DNA from: Variibacter gotjawalensis
GTDB lineage: Bacteria > Pseudomonadota > Alphaproteobacteria > Rhizobiales > Xanthobacteraceae
Length of the DNA stretch: 64,000 nucleotides
Direction: 5' to 3'
Assembly (NCBI RefSeq): GCF_002355335.1
Contig: NZ_AP014946.1
Coordinates: forward strand, 4,169,501-4,233,500
Position numbers and translations under genes: made by a program. Under the pieces are notes generated by a model that was given only the letters and a program-made list of their open reading frames with translations, searched no databases and was not told the DNA's origin. Every line of letters begins with the position of its first letter. The first letter of the stretch is position 1. Of this stretch, positions 1-8,583 are shown piece by piece.

Positions 1-187
1 TATCGTGCCAATAGCCCCACGACGCGAAGCCGCCCGTAAGTTCGCAGTGATGCCCGAGCACGATTGGCCCGCTCGCTTGCGCGTAAAGATCACGCGTAAT
101 GCCGAGGTAAGCCGTGCCAGCCGCAACGCCGCCGCCGATCGCGTGAGCGAGAAAACTGCGGCGATCAAGTCCAGTCCGCTTTTTCAT
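1..187 (-). CDS. ABC transporter substrate-binding protein, branched-chain type (N-terminal part only)
   Basis: The reverse strand opens with ATG at 187 behind a good Shine-Dalgarno (AGGAGT), and the frame stays open to the window edge, so only about the first 62 residues are seen. The N-terminus has a twin-arginine motif (DRRSFLAH) followed by a Gly/Ala-rich hydrophobic stretch ending near YAQA, which predicts Tat export. The mature part starts with a segment (IVLGHHCELTGGFASWG) typical of LivK-like periplasmic binding proteins. It lies directly downstream of livHMGF on the same strand and is probably the ligand receptor of that importer. The ligand is unknown; the nitrilase upstream suggests a nitrile, amide or amino-acid-like compound, which is only inference. 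Confidence 0.8.
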   Translation of the reverse strand, partial: MKKRTGLDRRSFLAHAIGGGVAAGTAYLGITRDLYAQASGPIVLGHHCELTGGFASWGYWHD

Positions 188-204
188 GTGTGACTCCTTT
201 TCGA

Positions 205-903
205 TTAGAGCGAAACGCCGAGATAGCGATGCAAGGCCGTGGCGTCCGCGCGCAGCGCCGTCGGAGACGCCTCGTGGACGATCGCGCCGCGCTCCATCAG
301 ATAGATGCGCGACGCAAGCTTGAGTGCGGTGCGTACATTTTGCTCGACGATGAGAACCGCGATTCCGCGTGCAGCGACATTCGCGACCTCTTGCCGAATT
401 TGCTGGACGATCTTCGGTGCGATGCCTTCTGTCGGCTCGTCGAGAATGAGCAGCGACGGCTGCATCATCATGCAGCGTGCGATCGCGAGGATTTGCTGCT
501 CCCCGCCCGACAGAGTGCCCGCAGCCTGAACCCGCCGCTCATTGAGTCGCGGAAACCGCACATACATCTCATCGAGCAGCGCAGGCTCCGGTGCTTTGCG
601 CAGCCCGAGCAAAAGATTTTCTTCAACACTGAGCAGCGGAAAAATGCCCCGCCCCTGTGGCACATAGCCGATACCGAGACTTGCCACCTTGTGCGCAGCG
701 ATTTTCGTCAGGTCGTTGCCGCTGTAACTGACACGACCGCCGGTGCGCGGCAGCAAGCCGAGTATCGCGCGCAGGGTCGAACTCTTGCCGACACCGTTGC
801 GGCCGAGCAGCGCGACGGTCTCGCCGGCACCGACATTCAACGTAACGCCCTTGAGGACCGGGATCTTGCCGATCTTGGCTTGGAGGTCAGATACGGCGAG
901 CAT
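205..903 (-). CDS. livF: Branched-chain amino acid-type ABC transporter ATP-binding protein LivF
   Basis: This 232-residue ABC ATPase has Walker A GRNGVGKSS near residue 35, signature LSGGEQQ near 130, Walker B LLILDEPTEG near 150 and the switch-region HisGln replaced by the LivF-typical VEQN. Its length fits LivF (about 230-240). It would power uptake with LivG on the cytoplasmic face of the LivHM permease. Its ATG shares one base with the livG stop (TGATG), which indicates translational coupling. The binding protein follows 17 bases downstream. The substrate cannot be read from the ATPase. Confidence 0.92.
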   Translation of the reverse strand: MLAVSDLQAKIGKIPVLKGVTLNVGAGETVALLGRNGVGKSSTLRAILGLLPRTGGRVSYSGNDLTKIAAHKVASLGIGYVPQGRGIFPLLSVEENLLLGLRKAPEPALLDEMYVRFPRLNERRVQAAGTLSGGEQQILAIARCMMMQPSLLILDEPTEGIAPKIVQQIRQEVANVAARGIAVLIVEQNVRTALKLASRIYLMERGAIVHEASPTALRADATALHRYLGVSL

Positions 904-1658
904 CAGAGATCTCCCTCCGGTGCGCCGAGGTAAACGTCCTGCACTTCCTGGTTGGCCGCAATATCCTTCGGCTTGCCGCGTGCCAGAACTTTGCCGTTCG
1001 CCATGACAGTCACGTCGTCCGCAATCGCGAAGACGACCTCCATGTCGTGTTCGATGAGGACGACATTCATGCGCCCGGCGAGGTCTTGAATCTTCGCCAC
1101 AGTTTTCTCGGTCTCGTTCGGGCTCATGCCGCAGATCGGCTCGTCGAGGAGCAAGAGTTTCGGATCGTTGGCGAGCGCGATTCCGAGTTCCAATAGCGCG
1201 AGATCGCCATACGAAATCGTGCCGGCGAGACGATGACGCAGGCGCGTCAAGCCGACGATCTCAAGCAGTTCGTCAACGCGTTCCGTTACGGACCGAAAGC
1301 CGCGCGCGGGGCGCAGGAACGAGAACGTCTTGTTGTGGGCGAAAACTGCGATGCGAAGGTTATCCTCCACGCTGAGACCCGAGAAGACGCTCTTGATCTG
1401 CAGCGTCCGCGAGATCCCTGCCGCCACAATCTGATGCGGCTTTGCCTGCGCGACGTCCTTGCCTTCGAAGAGCACCGCGCCTTCGTCGGCTCGAATAATC
1501 CCACTGATCAGATTAAAGAGTGTCGTCTTTCCGGCCCCGTTCGGACCGATGATCGCGTTGAGCTTGCCGCTCACGAGATCGAGATCGACGTGGTCGACCG
1601 CGGTAAGGCCGCCGAAGCGTTTCGTGAGGCCTCGTATCGAGAGTGCGGTGCCGCTCAT
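903..1658 (-). CDS. livG: Branched-chain amino acid-type ABC transporter ATP-binding protein LivG
   Basis: This 251-residue ABC ATPase has Walker A GPNGAGKTT near residue 39, a signature region ISYGDLALLELG, Walker B LLLLDEPICG and the switch segment VLIEHDMEVVF. The signature has Tyr where Ser-Gly-Gly is canonical, which is common in LivG proteins. The C-terminal piece ending VQDVYLG is typical of LivG. The start overlaps the livM stop by four bases (ATGA), and the stop overlaps the livF start. It is the second ATPase of the LIV-type importer encoded here. Confidence 0.92.
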   Translation of the reverse strand: MSGTALSIRGLTKRFGGLTAVDHVDLDLVSGKLNAIIGPNGAGKTTLFNLISGIIRADEGAVLFEGKDVAQAKPHQIVAAGISRTLQIKSVFSGLSVEDNLRIAVFAHNKTFSFLRPARGFRSVTERVDELLEIVGLTRLRHRLAGTISYGDLALLELGIALANDPKLLLLDEPICGMSPNETEKTVAKIQDLAGRMNVVLIEHDMEVVFAIADDVTVMANGKVLARGKPKDIAANQEVQDVYLGAPEGDL

Positions 1659-2665
1659 CGTGGCGGCTCCGCATATGCCTCAGCGGGCGCGTCATCACCC
1701 TGCGCGTCTGGCTTACGTCCGATGCGATGCCACGCACCCATAAGGCCTTGCGGCGCAAAGATCACGACCAGGATGACGATCGCACCGACCGCGAGCAGGT
1801 AATTCTCCCACAAACCCGAGATGAGTTCACGAAACAAGATGAGTACTGCGGCTCCGACCAGCGGGCCGAGCAACGTCCCCGCGCCACCGACGATCGCCCA
1901 CACGACCGCCTCGCCGGACACATGGTAGACCATGTAGGATGCCGACGCGTAGCGGCCGAACAAAGCGAATAGCGCGCCGCCGGCGCCCGCAAGCGCACCC
2001 GCGATTACAAACGCGATCCAACGCGTGAAATAAACATTGATTCCGATCAGCGACGCGCGGCGGTCATTCTCACGCACCGCTTCAAAGGCGAGGCCAAGCG
2101 GACTGCGCACGATCAGGGCCTTGATGAGGTAGCACAGTGCCGCAACAAAGAAGATCACGTAGTACTGCGTCACCGGATCGGCGAGCGTGAGTGATGTCTT
2201 GCCGAACGACAGCACCGGCGGTGCCGAGAACGATAATCCATCATCGCCGCCGGTGATCGACTTCGACGACATCGCGAGGAAATAGAAAATCAGCGAGAAG
2301 ACGACGGTGATGATCGCGAAATAATGCCACGTCAGGCGCACCGCGAGCGCACCGGCCACTGCCGCCATAGCAACCGCCGCCAATATGCCGATCACCAGAG
2401 CGGTCCAGAAACCGGCGCCCCAATGCGTGATCGAAAGCGCAACGCCGTACATCCCGAAGCCGAAATACAAGGCCTGCCCAAACGAAAGCAGCCCGACGTA
2501 GCCGAACAGCAAATTCGCGCTCGCCGCGAGCAGCGACCAGATCATGATCTCGGCAATGATATTGATCCAGAACGGCGCGCCGAACGCGGTTAGAACCAGC
2601 GGCGCCGCAATCAGCCCGGCAAACAACACGACCAGCGCGGCGCGATCCATCATCGCCTTGCTCAT
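1655..2665 (-). CDS. livM: Branched-chain amino acid-type ABC transporter permease LivM
   Basis: The open frame extends about 100 codons further upstream, but that part is antisense-like shadow of livH. The ATG at 2665 overlaps the livH stop by four bases and gives a 336-residue protein, normal for LivM. It has many hydrophobic helices, a conserved block near SGDDGLSF and the permease loop AVRENDRRASLIGINV, which contains the EAA-like contact for the ATPases. It forms the membrane channel with LivH in the inner membrane. Confidence 0.92.
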   Translation of the reverse strand: MSKAMMDRAALVVLFAGLIAAPLVLTAFGAPFWINIIAEIMIWSLLAASANLLFGYVGLLSFGQALYFGFGMYGVALSITHWGAGFWTALVIGILAAVAMAAVAGALAVRLTWHYFAIITVVFSLIFYFLAMSSKSITGGDDGLSFSAPPVLSFGKTSLTLADPVTQYYVIFFVAALCYLIKALIVRSPLGLAFEAVRENDRRASLIGINVYFTRWIAFVIAGALAGAGGALFALFGRYASASYMVYHVSGEAVVWAIVGGAGTLLGPLVGAAVLILFRELISGLWENYLLAVGAIVILVVIFAPQGLMGAWHRIGRKPDAQGDDAPAEAYAEPPR

Positions 2666-3519
2666 CGCGTCGCTCCGGCGAAGAGACCGTGTGGACGCAC
2701 GAGCAGGACGGCGCACATCACGGCGAGAGATGCAACGCGCGCCATGGTCGGATCCGCAACGCTTGTAACGAGACCTTCCATCACGGACAGCAAAACGGCC
2801 GCCGCGATCGTCCCCTGCAGATTTCCGAGGCCGCCGATAACGACAGCCATGAAGCAAAACGGCAGGATGTCGACGCCGGTCCGGAACTCCACGGTCGTGA
2901 TCGGTGCCGCGATCGCACCGCCGACGAGCGCGAGCGCTGTGCCGAGCGCGAATGTGAAAGCGCAAACTCTGACAACCGGGATACCGAGCGCAGTGGCCGT
3001 CTCATGATCATGCCGGACTGCGCGGATCCATGTGCCGAGTTTAGTGCGATTGAGGAACACGAAGAACAGCAGAAGGCAGGCGACCGAGAACAGCGCTGCG
3101 ACGAGCCGGTAAATTTCGTAGTCGACGCCGAACAGCGGCACGGTGCCTTGCACAGGCGCCGCCATACGGCGCGGCTGCGCTCCGAACGTCGCGCGCACCC
3201 CTTCCTGCAGGATCATCGAGAGACCAAATGTCGTGACGATCGTCAGCGAGGCAAGCCGCGCGCTCGGACGGATAACAAAACGCTCGACAACGAGCCCGAG
3301 CAGAAAGCCGATCAGCGGAACGATCGCGAGCGCAAGCCAGAACGAACCGGTGCGCTCGGCAACGATCAATCCGACGACAGTGCCGACCATGAAGAAGTCG
3401 CCGTGCGCAACGTTGATGACGTCAAGCAGGCCGAAAATAATCGACAGCCCGAGCGCAATGAGCGCGATGATCAGCCCCCAGACCAATCCATTGATCGCGA
3501 GCGCGAAAACCAGATCCAT
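2662..3519 (-). CDS. livH: Branched-chain amino acid-type ABC transporter permease LivH
   Basis: This 285-residue integral membrane protein begins with a hydrophobic helix containing NGLVWGLIIALIALGLS, and then GLLDVINVAHGDFFM, the hallmark N-terminal block of LivH permeases. A later EAA-like loop (IRAVRHDHETATALGI) contacts the ATPases. It is the first gene of the operon livH-livM-livG-livF-binding protein, with a Shine-Dalgarno AGGGG before ATG 3519. The nitrilase on the same strand ends 123 bases upstream, so co-transcription is possible. Confidence 0.92.
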   Translation of the reverse strand: MDLVFALAINGLVWGLIIALIALGLSIIFGLLDVINVAHGDFFMVGTVVGLIVAERTGSFWLALAIVPLIGFLLGLVVERFVIRPSARLASLTIVTTFGLSMILQEGVRATFGAQPRRMAAPVQGTVPLFGVDYEIYRLVAALFSVACLLLFFVFLNRTKLGTWIRAVRHDHETATALGIPVVRVCAFTFALGTALALVGGAIAAPITTVEFRTGVDILPFCFMAVVIGGLGNLQGTIAAAVLLSVMEGLVTSVADPTMARVASLAVMCAVLLVRPHGLFAGATR

Positions 3520-3642
3520 GCCTTATCCCCTCGACCGGCATGGTCATTGTGCGCCTCCACTCTGTAAACACGCAATTTTACAAGGGGGCATGCACGAACG
3601 GTGCGTACGAAAAAGCGCCATACTGCCTCGCAGTGCAGCAAT

Positions 3643-4698
3643 TCAACTCGGCAGGCGCCCATTGATCGAAGGCTGATCTTGGTCGACCGCCGCGTACTCG
3701 ATCAACGGCTCCGCGGCGCTTGTGAACTCGTCGCGAAATGTCGCCGGGATCAAGCGCTTGCGATTGACGGTCAAATCGAAGACATCGAAGCGGTTATAGT
3801 AGCCGACGACATCGTGAAACTGCTTTGGCTCGACGCATTTCGCGAGATCGAACTCCGCATACGCTATCCCCTCTTTGTCCTGGAGGAAGTCGCCCAACGT
3901 CTCGCCGGTCGGGTCGACGAAGAAGCTCGCTGCGCGCGGCGTCCGATCGATCACATCCGCTATCGCCGGGTCGCGCGCAATCAGCTCGTCGCGCATCGCC
4001 CCATCCATGTATCCTGCCGTCACGATGCCGAAAGCCTTCGCTTCGAACGAATGCGCGCTCGCACGAATACGATTCGCCGCTACGTTGTTGAAATTGCCAC
4101 CGCCGGTCGGTCGGCGCGTCGGCCACATCGGCGGCCAGCTCGAAATATGGATTTGTTCGCCCTGAGCCATCAGAGTGTAGCGGGCAAGCGGATTGGTGTT
4201 TTCGCCGCAGATCAGAGCGCCGACCCGGCCGACCGGCGTGTCCGAGACCTTCAAGCCGGCGCCGTCTCCTGCCGCCCAGATGAGTTTCTCGTAGAAAGTT
4301 GGAACAAGCTTTCTGTGGTGGTTCAGGATCGCTCCATCGGGTCCGATCAGAATGTTGCTGTTCCAAATCGCTCCGACGCTGGCGGGCGAGCTTTCGCTGA
4401 TACCCATCGAAATCGTCACGCCAAGCGTCTTGGCTTCACGCCGCAGCGCCGCGATTTCCGGCCCGTTGAGTGCGACCGATTGGTCCACCATCCGGACAAA
4501 GAGATCGTGATTGTCGATCGGCGCCCAAAGAGCTGCCCAAACCGGAAAAGCCGGTATGTAAGTCTCCGGGAAGGCAATCAGCTGTGCGCCGGCCTTTGCG
4601 GCTTCCCGCGCGATCGAGATCGCTTTCTCGGTCGTAGCGGTGCGATTGAGGAAAACAGGGGCCGCATGGACGGCAGCAACCTTAACCAACGACGACAT
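3643..4698 (-). CDS. Nitrilase (carbon-nitrogen hydrolase superfamily)
   Basis: This 351-residue member of the nitrilase branch hydrolyses nitriles to carboxylic acids and ammonia, or an amide-type analogue. The Glu-Lys-Cys triad is visible: Glu45 in FPETY, Lys130 in HHRKLVPTF and Cys164 in LICGENTNP. The CGEN context and the length fit aliphatic/aromatic nitrilases better than amidases or carbamoylases. The ATG at 4698 has Shine-Dalgarno GGAGGTG. A LysR gene is divergent, and a LIV-type importer follows on the same strand, suggesting regulated uptake and breakdown of a nitrogen compound. The exact substrate is unknown. Confidence 0.88.
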   Translation of the reverse strand: MSSLVKVAAVHAAPVFLNRTATTEKAISIAREAAKAGAQLIAFPETYIPAFPVWAALWAPIDNHDLFVRMVDQSVALNGPEIAALRREAKTLGVTISMGISESSPASVGAIWNSNILIGPDGAILNHHRKLVPTFYEKLIWAAGDGAGLKVSDTPVGRVGALICGENTNPLARYTLMAQGEQIHISSWPPMWPTRRPTGGGNFNNVAANRIRASAHSFEAKAFGIVTAGYMDGAMRDELIARDPAIADVIDRTPRAASFFVDPTGETLGDFLQDKEGIAYAEFDLAKCVEPKQFHDVVGYYNRFDVFDLTVNRKRLIPATFRDEFTSAAEPLIEYAAVDQDQPSINGRLPS

Positions 4699-4710
4699 GA
4701 GGCACCTCCG

Positions 4711-4727
4711 ATAGCGATTACCGCTAT
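4711..4727. promoter_or_regulatory. Inverted repeat, candidate LysR operator between nitrilase and LysR genes
   Basis: ATAGCG, five spacer bases and CGCTAT form a perfect dyad about 13 bases upstream of the nitrilase start, next to its Shine-Dalgarno. It lies in the 125-base divergent region shared with the LysR gene. LysR sites are classically T-N11-A dyads; this one is T-N13-A, so the assignment is tentative. Confidence 0.45.
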
Positions 4728-4823
4728 TGCGCCATCATCGCTAACATGGCTTTTGAACTGGCCCGACGCCAAAAAACGCAAGGTGCTTTGCACAGCTGAA
4801 CAGGCGAACCCGGTTGCGGAACA

Positions 4824-5732
4824 ATGAGTAACGGATTTGACAATCTGGATTGGGACGACCTGCGCGTATTCCTGCACGTCGCTCGCACCGGCAATTTGAC
4901 GCAAGCGGCGCGCCGGCTGAGGATCGATCCATCGACCGTGAGCAGGCGGATTGCGCAGCTGGAATCGTCCCTTGGTCTCGCCGTGTTCCAGCGCCAGCGC
5001 GTCGGACTGAAATTGAGCGAGATCGGCGAAAGCCTGCTCCGCCACATCGAAACAATGGAAAGCGCGCTGGTCTCATTTCGTGAGCAAGTCGGCGCCGAAG
5101 AGACCAGCGTCGGAGGCACCGTCCGGCTCGCGACGATGGAAGGCATCGCATCGCTTTATCTTGCAGAGCGACTTGGCGGCCTCAAGAAGATCGCGCCCGA
5201 ATTGACGATCGAGCTCATCACGTCGTCGCAGACCGTGCATGTGAACCGGCGCGAGGCCGATCTCTTCTTGAGCTTTTTCAAGCCGCCGGGCCAAGGGCTC
5301 GTTTCGGAAAAGATCGGCGGCTTTCTGCTGAAGCTCTACGCCTCGGAAGAATACCTCGAGGCTCACGGCACGCCGGCGGATGCCGCCGCTTTGCAGGAGC
5401 ACGTGTTTGTCTCGTACGTCGAAGATCTCATCCAAGTCGATTCCGTCCGATGGCTGCGAGACGTGATCGAAGCGCCGAACGTCTCATTTCATTCGACGAG
5501 CATGATCGCGCAGACGACAGCCGCCGCCGGTGGCCTTGGCATCGTGCTACTGCCGACATTCTCCGTGTCGCGATGCCCGGAGCTAAAATGCATTCTCGAC
5601 GGCAAAGTGCAGACCGGACGAGAGGTCTGGCTGAACGTTCACACGGACCTTCAATTCTCGCCGCGCATCCGGACCGTCACGGCCTTCCTCAAGAAGCTCT
5701 TCAAATCCGATCCAGCAATGCACGCGTATTAG
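4824..5732 (+). CDS. LysR-family transcriptional regulator
   Basis: This 302-residue protein has an N-terminal winged helix-turn-helix (residues about 10-68; DLRVFLHVARTGNLTQAARRL, then DPSTVSRRIAQLE) and a LysR substrate-binding fold over the rest. The helix region resembles the LysR subgroup that uses VSRRI as the recognition helix. It is transcribed away from the nitrilase gene and most likely controls it, and perhaps the liv operon, in response to a pathway ligand. A dyad lies in the shared intergenic region. Confidence 0.9.
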   Translation: MSNGFDNLDWDDLRVFLHVARTGNLTQAARRLRIDPSTVSRRIAQLESSLGLAVFQRQRVGLKLSEIGESLLRHIETMESALVSFREQVGAEETSVGGTVRLATMEGIASLYLAERLGGLKKIAPELTIELITSSQTVHVNRREADLFLSFFKPPGQGLVSEKIGGFLLKLYASEEYLEAHGTPADAAALQEHVFVSYVEDLIQVDSVRWLRDVIEAPNVSFHSTSMIAQTTAAAGGLGIVLLPTFSVSRCPELKCILDGKVQTGREVWLNVHTDLQFSPRIRTVTAFLKKLFKSDPAMHAY

Positions 5733-5880
5733 TGACGCCGGCATCGGCAAGAATACGCTCGCGGGCCGCATCACAAGTGGATCGCAACATGGCGGCGGAA
5801 TCGACAGGACTTCGTGTCCGAAACCAGAATTCGGGCGCCAGTTTGTGGACGTCTGAGGGCGCTTAGCCGATAAAGTCGGA

Positions 5881-6057
5881 TCACTTTTTGGGTCTTAACG
5901 ACGCGGCAAGGGCGCGCCACCGGTCGGCAAGTTCTTGCCAGGCGAGAGCTTCTTGTGCCAACGCGGCTCGATCAGCCTCAAGCTCGCAACGGTCGGCTTC
6001 CAGAATGTACTCCGCGACCGTGCGTTCTCGATCGTCGCCTGTCCGGCTTGCGGCCAT
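5881..6057 (-). CDS. Small hypothetical protein (58 aa)
   Basis: The frame extends to 6120, but ATG 6057 has a Shine-Dalgarno (GGGAG) five bases upstream and gives a clean 58-residue acidic/basic helical protein. It contains EADRCELEADRAALAQEALA and ends with a basic Arg-Pro-Lys-Lys tail. The composition resembles small helical proteins common in Bradyrhizobium relatives. No function is recognised. A similar short gene lies divergently 118 bases away. Confidence 0.5.
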   Translation of the reverse strand: MAASRTGDDRERTVAEYILEADRCELEADRAALAQEALAWQELADRWRALAASLRPKK

Positions 6058-6174
6058 GAACTCTCCCGCAGTTGTCATGCCGGAACCGAGTACGGAATTT
6101 GAGGTGTGGAAAGTCAACACGCGATTTGATCTAATTAACGCGAAGGTACGCTACCGCGCACAGAACGGATCGCC

Positions 6175-6366
6175 ATGGTGGACGACGATGAGAGAACCGG
6201 CCGTGACGTCCCCTTTCCAGGACAGCCCCTACCCAGCCGTGAAGAATGTGTTGCGCAGGCTCGACGCTTGATGGCCGAATCTGACGAGACGCACGGCGAA
6301 ATCGAGAAAGCGGATCTGCTGCGACAAGCGGGGCTTTGGCTCGAACGCGGGAGGCGCCGACGTTAG
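6175..6366 (+). CDS. Small hypothetical protein (63 aa)
   Basis: The frame runs from ATG 6175 to a stop at 6366. The protein has an acidic N-terminus followed by a helix (EECVAQARRLMAESDETHGE) and a basic end (ERGRRRR). Its helical pattern loosely resembles the neighbouring 58-aa protein on the other strand. It overlaps, antisense, the aberrant 3' tail of the LysR gene that ends at 6229, which supports that tail being non-ancestral. The Shine-Dalgarno is weak. Function unknown. Confidence 0.45.
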   Translation: MVDDDERTGRDVPFPGQPLPSREECVAQARRLMAESDETHGEIEKADLLRQAGLWLERGRRRR

Positions 6367-7500
6367 CGCCTGTCGACAACTTAGTCCGCCCGACAAACAC
6401 AAGACATCACGCCGCTCGACCTGTCGTAGCGCCGATGCTATCCTTACCCCATTGCCGGTTACGACGACACTGCTCGGGCATCGGCAGCTGAGAGACCGAG
6501 TGCGCTCCCGCTCGTTACAGTGGGAGCCTTCGTGCCATACGTTTACCGAGCCGTCGCGCTCGACCGAAACAATCGCATTACGAAGCCACCGATTGTTCTC
6601 GACGTCGTAACCGACATTGCTGCGCTGAAGGGTCGGCGAAACATCGCCGCGCCGCGTCGCCAAACTCAGCCGCGCGGTCGGCGTCGCGCCTTTGACGCGG
6701 CGATACGCGACACCTTCGATATTCATGCGCTGAAGCGATGATGGCACGAACGTAATCCCGAGCCCGGCCGCGATGAGGCTGAGCGTCGAGCCGATGCGCG
6801 GCCCTTGCTGCGTCGACGCGCCGAGATTGCCGACGCTCGGATTGAAGCCTGCCGCATGGCATGCCGCGATGATCGTGTCGTACATGCCGGTGCCGGGCGG
6901 GCCGTACAGAATGAAATTTTCCGCCGCGAGTCGCTTGAGTCCAATCGGCGTCTCCTTCGCGCCCTTGGCGAGTGGATGGCTGCTCGGCAACGCGACGACC
7001 ATCGGCTCGTCGAGCAACGGCTCTATGGCGAGATCCTTCGCGTCGGCCGGCGCCGTGCGGATGAACGCAACATCCATACGTTCGCTGCGCAGGCCGGCGA
7101 GCAATTCGTTGCTGAGCGACTCCTCCAACGTTAGCGTCACCATCGGGCAGGCTTCGCTGAAGGCGCGCATCGTGCGCGCAACGAGCGGATGGAAGGACGA
7201 CGTCGACGTCACGCCAACGCAGATCCGGCCGAGTTCACCGCGCGCCGTGCGCCGCGTCGACTCGACCGCGCGATCGAGCTGCGCAAGCGTCGCGCGCGCA
7301 TCGTCGAGAAAGCGCGCGCCCGCTTCGGTGAGTTCGACGCCGCGCGCTTTACGGCGGAAGAGCTGCACGTCGAGTTCTTGTTCGATCGCCTTGATCTGCT
7401 GGCTCAGCGGCGGCTGCTGCATGCCGAGACGCTCGGCGGCCCGGGTGATATGCCCCTCTTCGGCGACGGCGATGAAATAGCGCAGGTGCCTCAGTTCCAT
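6229..7500 (-). CDS. LysR-family transcriptional regulator with abnormal C-terminal extension
   Basis: Residues 1-60 form the winged helix (MELRHLRYFIAVAEEGHITRAA; PPLSQQIKAIEQEL), followed by a normal LysR effector domain to about residue 293 (ATRRGDVSPTLQR). A typical protein would end within a few residues. Here the frame runs on for 130 more residues with no family resemblance and overlaps a small opposite-strand gene. A frameshift or 3' deletion near 6620 is the simplest explanation. Start ATG 7500 was chosen to match the family N-terminus; ATG 7506 and TTG 7512 are also in frame. It is divergent from the Bug gene at 7603 and probably regulates it. Confidence 0.8.
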   Translation of the reverse strand: MELRHLRYFIAVAEEGHITRAAERLGMQQPPLSQQIKAIEQELDVQLFRRKARGVELTEAGARFLDDARATLAQLDRAVESTRRTARGELGRICVGVTSTSSFHPLVARTMRAFSEACPMVTLTLEESLSNELLAGLRSERMDVAFIRTAPADAKDLAIEPLLDEPMVVALPSSHPLAKGAKETPIGLKRLAAENFILYGPPGTGMYDTIIAACHAAGFNPSVGNLGASTQQGPRIGSTLSLIAAGLGITFVPSSLQRMNIEGVAYRRVKGATPTARLSLATRRGDVSPTLQRSNVGYDVENNRWLRNAIVSVERDGSVNVWHEGSHCNERERTRSLSCRCPSSVVVTGNGVRIASALRQVERRDVLCLSGGLSCRQALTSAPPAFEPKPRLSQQIRFLDFAVRLVRFGHQASSLRNTFFTAG

Positions 7501-7602
7501 CGTCATATCCAAAACATATGGATTTCCCCTGAGACGTATTATGGCTCGCAGGTCTTACGAGCGCTATGGCTGTGCGGCCGAAGCATGAGACGGGGTGAAC
7601 CG

Positions 7603-8583
7603 ATGATCCTCAATCGCAGACATCTTCTCAACGTATCACTCGCGACTGCTGCAACCGTTGCGGCTCCCAGGATTGCCCGCGCGGAAACCTATCCGGCGCG
7701 GCCGGTCCGGCTGATCGCGCCCTTCGCGGCCGGCGGCCCCAACGACCTGATGGCGCGATTGATCGCGCAGGGGCTCTCGAACAGCCTCGGCAAACAGTTT
7801 TATGTCGAGAATATCGGCGGCGCCGGCGGCAATGTCGGCACCGGCCAAGCGTCCCGCGCGGCGCCCGACGGCTACACGATGATCGCGGTTGCGCCGAGTT
7901 ACGCGACAAATCCGGCGCTGTTCGACAGCGTGCCGTACGACCCCAACAGAAGCTTCGATGCCGTCACGGTCGCGGCGACCGCGCCGACCATCCTGACGGT
8001 GCATCCTTCCGTGCCGGCGAAGACCGTCGGCGAGTTGATCGCCGCCATCAAGGCGACACCGGGCAAATACAGCTATGCCTCGCCCGGCGCCGGCACGCCG
8101 CCTCATCTGCTCGGCGAACTGTTCCGGCTCTCGCTGCAGCTCGACATGGTGCATGTGCCGTTTTCCAGCGGCGGCCAGGCGATCGGTTCGACGCTCGCCG
8201 GACATACGCCGATTTCGTTCGGTGCGCTGCCGCCCGCCGTCGAACATGTGAAAGACGGCAAGCTGCGCGCACTCGCGATCACGTCGACTGAGGCATCGGA
8301 CGCGCTGTCCGGTGTGCCGACCGTCGCGCAAGCCGGATACCCGGATTTCGCGGCCGACATCTGGACCGCGGTGCTGGTCCCGGCCGGCACGCCGAGAGAC
8401 ATCGTTGCGTTGCTCCAGCGCGAGATCGCTGCGCTGGTTAACCTGCCGGAGACGCGAGACCGCATGGCGGCGCTCGGCTATCGTCCGGTCGGCAGCACAC
8501 CGGACGATTGCGCCAAGCTCCTGGCGATGGAGGCGAACCGATGGGCGAAAGTGATCAAGGACGCGGGCATCAAGGCGCGTTGA
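7603..8583 (+). CDS. Tripartite tricarboxylate transporter (Bug) substrate-binding protein
   Basis: This 326-residue periplasmic receptor of the TctC/Bug family has an N-terminal RRHLLN followed by a hydrophobic stretch ending ARA, a plausible Tat-type signal. The mature protein starts YPARPVRLIAPFAAGGPND, the family hallmark, and the later block VENIGGAGGNVGTGQASRAAPDGYT is the usual carboxylate-binding loop. ATG 7603 is preceded by GGGGTGA. No tctA or tctB membrane genes are nearby, so it is an orphan receptor. The LysR gene is divergent. The ligand is probably a small carboxylate, not identifiable here. Confidence 0.9.
   Translation: MILNRRHLLNVSLATAATVAAPRIARAETYPARPVRLIAPFAAGGPNDLMARLIAQGLSNSLGKQFYVENIGGAGGNVGTGQASRAAPDGYTMIAVAPSYATNPALFDSVPYDPNRSFDAVTVAATAPTILTVHPSVPAKTVGELIAAIKATPGKYSYASPGAGTPPHLLGELFRLSLQLDMVHVPFSSGGQAIGSTLAGHTPISFGALPPAVEHVKDGKLRALAITSTEASDALSGVPTVAQAGYPDFAADIWTAVLVPAGTPRDIVALLQREIAALVNLPETRDRMAALGYRPVGSTPDDCAKLLAMEANRWAKVIKDAGIKAR

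Noticed and set aside
190-933. A 247-codon + strand frame opposite livF
   Set aside because: It is antisense to a clear ABC ATPase; the product is Arg/Asp/Gln-rich with no domain, which is the usual shadow of GC-rich code.
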